From: Melastoma dodecandrum
Lineage: Eukaryota; Streptophyta; Magnoliopsida; Myrtales; Melastomataceae
Direction of reading: 5' to 3'
NCBI GenBank assembly: GCA_029817715.1
Contig: JARUPY010000387.1
Coordinates: forward strand, 2,666,001-2,730,000
Length of the DNA: 64,000 bases
A program made the position numbers and the translations under genes. The notes under the pieces are model-generated. The model was not told the DNA's origin, ran no database searches, and saw nothing but the letters and a program-made list of their open reading frames with translations. Below are positions 57,443 to 64,000 of the stretch, piece by piece. Within the stretch, counting starts at the first letter, position 1, and the number at the start of each line of letters is the position of its first letter.

Positions 57443-58822
57443 TCACTTTATGTCCACTACTACCTTTGGGACGTCAGAATTTCTGATTTCCCCCGGTATT
57501 ATAGACATCGTTGTAGAGAATATCTGCTGTCTTTCTTTCTCAACTCGAGACAGCTCCTCCTCACCTGAAGCCATAATCGATAGCTTATACTCCAGATCTT
57601 TGATGTATTCAACAGTCTTTCTTGCGAAAAACTCAATCTGGCGCTTGTCATCATGTTTGATGCCACCCATGAGTCCTCCACAGACCACGGCCGCATCCCA
57701 ACTTAGGGACTCGTCCTCAAATGAGTCTTCATCAAAAAACCAGGATCCTCCTAGATCCTCTTGGGTTTTCCCAACATGGCTCTTGCCATCGTGACCTCTA
57801 TCACCGTGAGAAGTCTCACCAGACTCTTTGACTGAGTCTTTTACAGGAATTGCTTCCTCAAGGCTTTCTTTCTTTTCAAGATTACCTTCCAATGCTGCGT
57901 AAGCACTTCCAAAGTCGAAGTATTGCTCACACTCCATTGCAGCCGTTTCCTCTGGTTCTTCCCTTGGTTCAGGGTCTACCACTTGAATTGGCTCACCAAT
58001 TATGGCTTTAAACTTAGCCTCTTCCTCAGCATACTGGGTTTCCATGTTCTCTTTCTGTTCCTCCTTGCTTTGTAACAAAGCCTTGTAGGATTTCACAGCT
58101 TGATTAATGGAAATTTTCTGCTCTTTGGCTAAGTGGTTTCGGCAGTAATTAAACTGCTCCATGGTCAACGGAGACCACCAAGGTTCTTCAACCTTTCTGT
58201 CCTTCTTAGGACCATCCTTTGCAGAATCATCCCCTTTGGGACCAGAAGACCCAAGCCTCTTGGCTTTCCTCTTCTTCCTGGCTTTCTCCTCTGACTCGGC
58301 TTTTGCCTTGTCTTTCAGATCTGCCGTTTTCACATCTCTTTCAGAGTTGGTGTTACCCTTCTCCTTTAGATCTGTCTTTCCTTCCTGGGAAACTCTCGCT
58401 TTCTCCTTGGGATTAGTTATTACCTTTCCCTTAGATCTAGCCATCCCCTTCTGGGATTCTTTCGCCTTTCCCTTAGATTTGGCCTCAGCCTCCTTGGGAT
58501 TAGCCATCTCCTTCTGGAGATCTGGTTTCGCCTTACTCTCGGAGTCAGCTTTTGCTTTTTCCTTAAGTTCAGCCTTCCCTTTCTGGGAATCCGCAGTTTT
58601 CAGCTTCTTGGGACATTCGTAAGAATGATGTCCTAGTTGCTTACACTGCCAGCAGAGCACTGCCGCCTTCGTTCCTGAAACGGAACCAGCATCAGTATGC
58701 TCACCATCTCCCTTATTAGGACATACATTTCGGGAGTGTCCCTCCTTCTTGCATCCCCAGCATATCTTTCTCTTTGCAGCAGGATCCATCTGCAGAGTTT
58801 TTAGAAAGAGAGGTGTTTGCAA
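57443..58822 (-). CDS. Pararetroviral frame C, double CCHC and Lys-rich protein
   Basis: 459 codons, overlapping the end of the polymerase frame by 107 bases. Two knuckles, CWGCKKEGHSRNVC and CWQCKQLGHHSYEC, sit within the first 75 residues. About 130 residues of Lys/Glu/Ala repeats follow (KGKAKESQKG-type), then WWSPLTMEQFNYCRNHLAKE and a long acidic region. The knuckles and basic stretch suggest nucleic acid binding. The overlap suggests reinitiation or leaky scanning. No match to a named viral protein is recognised. Confidence 0.65.
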   Translation of the reverse strand: MQTPLFLKTLQMDPAAKRKICWGCKKEGHSRNVCPNKGDGEHTDAGSVSGTKAAVLCWQCKQLGHHSYECPKKLKTADSQKGKAELKEKAKADSESKAKPDLQKEMANPKEAEAKSKGKAKESQKGMARSKGKVITNPKEKARVSQEGKTDLKEKGNTNSERDVKTADLKDKAKAESEEKARKKRKAKRLGSSGPKGDDSAKDGPKKDRKVEEPWWSPLTMEQFNYCRNHLAKEQKISINQAVKSYKALLQSKEEQKENMETQYAEEEAKFKAIIGEPIQVVDPEPREEPEETAAMECEQYFDFGSAYAALEGNLEKKESLEEAIPVKDSVKESGETSHGDRGHDGKSHVGKTQEDLGGSWFFDEDSFEDESLSWDAAVVCGGLMGGIKHDDKRQIEFFARKTVEYIKDLEYKLSIMASGEEELSRVEKERQQIFSTTMSIIPGEIRNSDVPKVVVDIK

Positions 58823-61800
58823 GTTCTCTAGAGAGAGAGTTAGCTATTATGTTGTGGTCGGACTTAATGTATTCGACCTCATATTTATAATAGCTTAATT
58901 GTTCCTGCAACCTTAAGAGTCTAGTTTGCCTAGCTTCCTTAAGGTTCAGACTCATAAACCTTTTTACATAGGTCGAGTCAGAGCGCACTAAAAATTCTTT
59001 TGGTGCCAAAAAGATGTAAAAGGCCTTTATTCCGTTTTTTAAGGCCAATACTTCCTTTTCATGTATCGGGTATCTTAATTCGTACCCCTTGAAGCTTCCC
59101 GACCAGTATTTACATACCGGTTCTGGTTTTCGTCCTCTAATTTTGAGGACTGCTCCCCAATATTTTTCAGAAGCATCAACTTCCAAGACTAACTCGTCCT
59201 TGTCAGAAGGTAGAGCAAGTTGTGGCAAATTTTTCACCTTTGCTTTAATCCTTCTGATGGATTGAGTATCTTCATCTTCCCATTTCCAAGGATTTATAGA
59301 AGAAGTTTTCTTCGCAATCCTACTTAAATCTCGGGAAAGATCTTTCACAAACTTTCTTGCATAGTTAGCGCATCCACAGAATCTTTGGACTTGCTTTCTA
59401 TCCTCAAGTTTGTCGGGAAAATTAATTATTTTCTCAGCAATATGATTTTGCAGTTTAATTTTTCCCTGCTCAATCTCCATGCCTAGAAAATTAACTGATT
59501 CCCTAAACCATTCTATCTTTTTCTCTGATATAATCATGCCCTCTCGCCGGAAGACATCAGTCACCTCATCAAGGTGTCTCATGTGTTCATCTTCAGTCTG
59601 ACTGTAGATTAGCACATCGTCAATATAGACCGCACAAAATTTTCGGACCTGCTTGAAAGCATTATCCATTTTGCGCTGAAATACGCCTGGAGCATTTTTC
59701 AGGCCGAACGGCATTACCAGCCATTCAAACATTCCTTGCGGAGCATTGAAGGCAGTTAGAGGAACCGACTCTTCCTCCATCTTGACTTGCCAGTATCCAC
59801 TTTTCAAGTCAAATTTAGAGAAGAACTTTGGTTGGCTCAGACTTACCCTATCAATTAAATCTCCCGCAGTGGGAATCTTATAGCCATCGTCTTTTGTAGC
59901 TTTGTTAAGCTGACGATAATCTATAACCATTCGTGCTTTACCTCGCACCTGCTCGGCATGATTAATAACCATAAAGGCAGGACTAGAATGTGGACTGTAA
60001 CTGTCCCTAATCAAGCCTTTCCCAAGCAACTCAGGAATCTGTTTGTCAAATTCCTCAACCATCTCAGCCGTATACGTAATGTTTCTGGCTCTTATAATAG
60101 TTCCGGGATCTTTCAACTCTAATCTAGCCCTGAGGCCATTTCGAGTCCATAACTTTAGTGGATCTTCACTAAAATTATCGGCTAGTTTTATTAGGAACTT
60201 ATCCCATTTCGTTCCTGTTAACTTGACAGCCATACACACTTCTTGTTTTGGAAACAAGTCGTCATACCAGCTAGAACTTCTGGTATTCGTTGGAGAAAAC
60301 AGGGTTTGTTCCCATGAATCGTTCTCATCCAACCGTATATCACCACGTTGAGCTCGCACTCTGAAAGCTCTTTCGCATGGTATATCACCACAGTATTCTG
60401 TCCGTTTTACCGGATAAAAGCCAAATTTTAACCGAAGTCTAGGCTCTTGTAGAATACTTATTTTTACCCCACCGATGGAAACATCATTTGCATTCTGCAC
60501 AAAAGGAAGGTTTTCCTTTTGTCCCTTTAAAAAGGCGTTACCAATAATGATGTCGGCCTCTAGTAAAGGATGTGCAAGAATCTCTTTAATGATGAACTTT
60601 TGTCCACCAATAAAGACAGGCACGTTGCTTGCCTTATGACCAACAATTGTGGCCATACCATCGACGTTGACCATGTGGATGGGTTTCTGCAGTGGTTCCC
60701 ACCACTCATCTGGCAGAGCATTGAGTCTAGCACAAGTTATGCTACACCCAGTGTCTATCAAAGTATCTAAGGAATACTCATAGTATCCAGGAAATTTGAA
60801 AGTTAGAGCCACATATGTGCTCATATCTTCCTTCCTAACACTAAATCCAATATTCTCGGGCACACTTTGGGATGGTTCTATCATCCTCCAGATATCGTCT
60901 ATTGCAATAGACCTTTGTTTGGCTATCTGTTCGATAACCTTACAAACTTCAGGAATCTCAGATAAAGAGCTACCCATGTTGGTTACTCTCAACATCCTTA
61001 TAGATTCCTCTCTCGGTTGATCTACAGGGTCTTCATAGACTGGTAATGATACCTGTCTATACCCTACGATTCTACCCGTATGTTGTGACGGGGCTCTCGA
61101 ATCAACAGATCTTCGAGACATCTCTTCTATTAGTGGAGGTGCACTTGCAACCTCTGGTCGAGAGACTATTACGTCTTCTCCCACATCACTAGCTCTTGAA
61201 GAGACTTTAGAGGGCGCTCTATTGAACGGCTCTCTCAGGATTGGCATCCTCACAGGCAAATGCCTGTCAGCCCTTTCGCTAAGCATAGGCAAATGCCTAT
61301 CAATCCTTTCATTGACCCTTGACGGATCTCCTAACATGAGAGTAATTTCATTACCCCTTTGTCGAATGTTTGCCGCACTAATGGGTCTAGAACTACTACC
61401 AGGTTCAGTCATAACCCAGTTTCTTGGCCAGGTTAATTCCAATGGGTTTACCTCCCGCCTGTGAAACTGTTGGTAGTTATTATGACCTTCTTCGAACAAT
61501 TCAGTTAGTCTTGAGATGTTCCTCACACCAGGACTAGTGGTATTTACCAATCGGTAAATTACCCTAGTGTGATACGCCAAATACTTGGCCTGGGGATTCA
61601 TACGATCCATATTCATCGACTTGATTCTTAAGGTCAATGAAGTCCCCAAACAGCGATCGTTCAACGCCATCATAAAGTTTGGATGGACTTGGAACCATAC
61701 AGGGCCATGTGCTAGGTTGGCCTGTACCCCTGATATCAGCTGATCTCTAAACTCTCGCCGTCGTTTATCGATCACTGCTACTACCACAGGACTATCCGCT

Positions 61801-62807
61801 GGTAAATGAAACAGTGGGACTAATCCTATCTGGATCAACCCAATGTGTATATAGTTATATACACCTCTCGCGTTACGCATAGTATCTCTTATACGTTGTA
61901 CATTCAAGAGTGGGATATCCAAAGTCTCAAGCTCAGTGCTCGTGACTTGAGCCGTTGCCTCGGTCTGCGAGATATTTATGGTCGATCGAAACCTAAATCT
62001 CGATACTTCATAAACCTCCCTCGCATTGACATTTGGCAACCTCCATTCCAGAATTGACTGGGATGGATCTTCGTACTGGTGGGTTTCCTCCAGTACCTGA
62101 TTCGTTGTTTCCAAAGGAACCAACTCATCACCATCTCCTTCCCTCACTGCTCGCATCATGAACAGATGTTCGGTCCAAAGATCAGAATCATCATCTGAGT
62201 CCGTATCATAATTTGACACAATCTCATAAATTGATTCTACTTCAGAATCTAAGTCGGAAATCTCTTGCTCATCAATTGATTCATAAGCAAGGACTTCTTC
62301 CTCACGACTCCTGTTATCTAGGAAGACCATACGGAGTCTTTCTCTCCTTTGGTTCTTCTTTGGACAACTATCCGCTTTGTGGTCTTTTGAACCACAAAAC
62401 CAGCAGCAATTACAACTGCTCAAGGGTTTCCCTTTAGGACATTTAGGCTCTCTGCCATGCTTTCTTTTGAAAGCATCGATCAGGTTATCCTTTCTCCTCA
62501 CAAACCTTCTTGGTTTGTAAGCAGGACCTCCCCTTTGCTTACGCTGGATGTCCTTCTTGGGCCAAACTTTCTTTTTATTGTACCCAACAAACTTCCTCTT
62601 ACGAGGAAAGTTCCTTCTCTTCAAAGAGTCTCCTGGAGTACTGCGAGTATCGCATCCATATCTTCCAGGCACATACTCTATCTGAGAACAACAGCTCTTG
62701 TTCAGGTATGGTAGCTTCTTAGCTGCCTCTTTTACCTGGAGCTCAGTACATGCCTTACATAAGCGGGTCACTTTGGCAACCAAGCGTTCGTAGTACAACA
62801 TGGTCAA
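58716..62807 (-). CDS. Pararetroviral polyprotein: CCHC, movement, protease, RT, RNase H
   Basis: 1363 codons without a stop. A very basic N-terminal third ends in a knuckle (CCWFCGSKDHKADSC, about residues 133-147), like the end of a coat protein. An acidic stretch follows. A 30K-family movement domain covers about 300-420 (RNARGVYNYIHIGLIQIGLV and HGPVWFQVHPNFMMALNDR). The protease site LIDTGCS is near 684. The reverse transcriptase has MVIDYRQLNK and YIDDVLIYS (near 1059). RNase H with LEVDASEKYWGAVL ends the frame. No integrase. The main catalytic residues look intact. The knuckle-before-movement order is unusual, since movement usually comes first. Confidence 0.88.
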   Translation of the reverse strand: MTMLYYERLVAKVTRLCKACTELQVKEAAKKLPYLNKSCCSQIEYVPGRYGCDTRSTPGDSLKRRNFPRKRKFVGYNKKKVWPKKDIQRKQRGGPAYKPRRFVRRKDNLIDAFKRKHGREPKCPKGKPLSSCNCCWFCGSKDHKADSCPKKNQRRERLRMVFLDNRSREEEVLAYESIDEQEISDLDSEVESIYEIVSNYDTDSDDDSDLWTEHLFMMRAVREGDGDELVPLETTNQVLEETHQYEDPSQSILEWRLPNVNAREVYEVSRFRFRSTINISQTEATAQVTSTELETLDIPLLNVQRIRDTMRNARGVYNYIHIGLIQIGLVPLFHLPADSPVVVAVIDKRRREFRDQLISGVQANLAHGPVWFQVHPNFMMALNDRCLGTSLTLRIKSMNMDRMNPQAKYLAYHTRVIYRLVNTTSPGVRNISRLTELFEEGHNNYQQFHRREVNPLELTWPRNWVMTEPGSSSRPISAANIRQRGNEITLMLGDPSRVNERIDRHLPMLSERADRHLPVRMPILREPFNRAPSKVSSRASDVGEDVIVSRPEVASAPPLIEEMSRRSVDSRAPSQHTGRIVGYRQVSLPVYEDPVDQPREESIRMLRVTNMGSSLSEIPEVCKVIEQIAKQRSIAIDDIWRMIEPSQSVPENIGFSVRKEDMSTYVALTFKFPGYYEYSLDTLIDTGCSITCARLNALPDEWWEPLQKPIHMVNVDGMATIVGHKASNVPVFIGGQKFIIKEILAHPLLEADIIIGNAFLKGQKENLPFVQNANDVSIGGVKISILQEPRLRLKFGFYPVKRTEYCGDIPCERAFRVRAQRGDIRLDENDSWEQTLFSPTNTRSSSWYDDLFPKQEVCMAVKLTGTKWDKFLIKLADNFSEDPLKLWTRNGLRARLELKDPGTIIRARNITYTAEMVEEFDKQIPELLGKGLIRDSYSPHSSPAFMVINHAEQVRGKARMVIDYRQLNKATKDDGYKIPTAGDLIDRVSLSQPKFFSKFDLKSGYWQVKMEEESVPLTAFNAPQGMFEWLVMPFGLKNAPGVFQRKMDNAFKQVRKFCAVYIDDVLIYSQTEDEHMRHLDEVTDVFRREGMIISEKKIEWFRESVNFLGMEIEQGKIKLQNHIAEKIINFPDKLEDRKQVQRFCGCANYARKFVKDLSRDLSRIAKKTSSINPWKWEDEDTQSIRRIKAKVKNLPQLALPSDKDELVLEVDASEKYWGAVLKIRGRKPEPVCKYWSGSFKGYELRYPIHEKEVLALKNGIKAFYIFLAPKEFLVRSDSTYVKRFMSLNLKEARQTRLLRLQEQLSYYKYEVEYIKSDHNIIANSLSRELANTSLSKNSADGSCCKEKDMLGMQEGGTLPKCMS

Positions 62808-63210
62808 ATCTCTTTAGGCTCTTAACATTTGTCACATCAAAAGATTATGTGTGACTCTTTACTCGCGTTTATATATGTATATATATTTCCTTCCACGAGT
62901 CTTAAATTGAAATGATTGTGCAAGACAAACTTTATAATATGTGCAATCATTATTTAATATTTCAAGTCAACCTAGTCCTAAGCACATGGGCTTAATGCCT
63001 AACCCACTTGGGTTAGGTTTTATTATGGGACACTTTCATGCCTTAACATGCAATACTTATTCTGGCCAGTTTTATTTATTTCACATCAATTTACAAGGGC
63101 TTCCACTTATGTACAATATTCACATTGGTTTCTTAGACAAATAGATAAGATATTTCTTCCGGATTTTGGCCTCTGGTTCCTAGGTTTCGTTACCCTGAGA
63201 TCAAGCTATC
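62808..63210 (-). other. Spacer between viral frames A and B
   Basis: Non-coding in the viral orientation, AT-rich, with TATATATGTATATATA near 62871-62886 just upstream of the polyprotein start on the minus strand. Confidence 0.5.
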
Positions 63211-63777
63211 TTAACAACCGGCAACCGTTTTTCCACGTATTTGTCTGATGCTATGATCCAGGATTACTAATGGAATATTGAAATCTTCAACAGTTGGTAT
63301 ATGCTCTGCCACAGCGCTTTCAGCATTCTGATTATGGAAAACGTTTATTCCTTCTCCAACTGTATGAAAAAAGATCTCCCCAGATTTACAATCTATCATT
63401 ACTCCATTTCTCCTCATCCACTGCATTCCAATCATGACCTGAATGCCTGGGTCCATCTCGGTGATGAAGAGATTCTCTTGTGTAATAAGAGAATCAACAC
63501 GCACTTCACAGTCATGGCAGGGTCCCCACATTTTAACAGAAATATCTTTCCATGAAGAGATCATGGACCCATTATCAGTCTTTTCCCAATGTATTCCTAT
63601 TTCTACCACCGACCTTTTCGAAATAAAAGAATTCCAAATGCCCGTAACAAATACTGCTTGATGCCCGTTAACCCATAGGTCATTCTCCAATTTCCATGAG
63701 TTCCAAACTGGTTGGTTGCATCCCGAAGCCATCACGGACGTCTTTCCTTTTTGAACTCTTTCTCTCGGAGGCTTCAC
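63211..63777 (-). CDS. Retropepsin-like viral frame A lacking the catalytic Asp
   Basis: 188 codons. VFVTGIWNSFISKR resembles the D-T-G-A-x-x-S-F-I active-site loop of retropepsins but has Val at the Asp position. IGMQWMRRNGVMIDCKSGEI near residues 120-140 matches the C-terminal (I/L)GMDWL...DC region of these proteases. It sits about 400 bases upstream of the polyprotein, which has its own canonical protease. It is either a decayed duplicate or a non-enzymatic relative. Start chosen at the first Met; MASGCNQPVWNSW is an alternative. Confidence 0.5.
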   Translation of the reverse strand: MKPPRERVQKGKTSVMASGCNQPVWNSWKLENDLWVNGHQAVFVTGIWNSFISKRSVVEIGIHWEKTDNGSMISSWKDISVKMWGPCHDCEVRVDSLITQENLFITEMDPGIQVMIGMQWMRRNGVMIDCKSGEIFFHTVGEGINVFHNQNAESAVAEHIPTVEDFNIPLVILDHSIRQIRGKTVAGC

Positions 63778-64000
63778 ACCTTTCTTCTCTTCTTTCTAAT
63801 TGAATGTTATTCTAACTTTCTTTCTGATCTCATTCAATATTTATAATGCTACCTCATTTGTAAGATAACACTTGTGAAAAGTAATCTTATTTCTTACGTG
63901 GCAAAACTACCTAACGAAGTTAGTAACATGACAAAACACTTGTCAATTACAAATCCATTAATAATATTGTAATTGTCAATTCGGTCGACGACTTTTGTCG
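63778..64000. other. Window edge, upstream of viral frame A
   Basis: AT-rich sequence with no gene. The pararetroviral insertion presumably continues beyond the window. Confidence 0.4.

Larger units (their letters stand above)
55656..64000 (-). mobile_element. Endogenous Caulimoviridae-like (pararetrovirus) insertion
   Basis: Minus-strand open frames in viral order are: a retropepsin-like frame (63777-63211), a CCHC/movement/protease/RT/RNase H polyprotein (62807-58716), a double-CCHC Lys-rich frame (58822-57443), an unknown frame (57357-56578), a TATA box (56221-56229), a leader-region coiled-coil frame (56069-55692), and a Met-tRNA PBS-like site (55657-55669). The 30K-type movement domain and absence of integrase separate it from LTR retrotransposons. 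The insertion runs off the right edge. The left boundary is inferred to be near the PBS. Confidence 0.85.

Noticed and set aside
58161..58622. 153-codon hydrophobic open frame on the plus strand
   Set aside because: Antisense shadow of the Lys-rich repeats of viral frame C.

Overview
The window is nuclear DNA of a flowering plant, most likely a eudicot. It has GT-AG introns, a plant lamin-like CRWN gene, a plastid MATE transporter gene, a bulb-lectin/PAN membrane protein, plant mobile domain genes, and Ty3, Ty1, hAT, Mutator-like and pararetroviral elements. I cannot name the species. Exon coordinates were set by hand from splice signals and reading phase.

Layout. Bases 1-11.3 kb: a VARLMGLE-type (TRM-like) gene (1387-2581, -), a probable copia-type solo LTR (3600-5183), and a decayed bHLH/ACT-domain gene (6980-7947, -). 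11.3-21.3 kb: a complete, young Ty3/gypsy chromovirus-like element (-) with 2.5 kb LTRs, PBS, PPT and a GGGGG target duplication. 21.6-23.2 kb: an intact PAN/lectin gene (-), then a non-autonomous hAT (about 24-24.9 kb). 26.5-30.9 kb: an intact 8-exon CRWN/NMCP gene (+). 32.5-34.5 kb: a broken ferroportin/IREG gene (+). 35.1-36.3 kb: a plant mobile domain (PMD) relic. 37.2-40.7 kb: an intact 13-exon plastid MATE gene (-).

41.0-44.6 kb is a Mutator-like element with 10-bp target duplications. It carries a MuDR-type zinc-knuckle relic and a PMD gene, and both ends are lined with palindromic 29-bp hairpin units. A 726-bp foldback relative of it (53849-54574) sits 18 bp upstream of the start codon of an ETO1-like pseudogene. 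44.9-46.1 kb holds a coat-protein-like fragment. 46.5-52.1 kb is a decayed Ty1/copia element split by a complete hAT transposon (47144-50811) and abutting the truncated ETO1-like pseudogene. 55.66-64 kb is a long endogenous Caulimoviridae-like insertion (-) running off the window edge, with an unusual gene order.

The host genes that look intact (PAN/lectin, CRWN, MATE and probably the TRM-like gene) are unrelated housekeeping or structural genes, not a pathway. Most of the rest is nested transposon biology and gene decay. The most unusual material is the hairpin-ended PMD transposon family and the atypical pararetrovirus.
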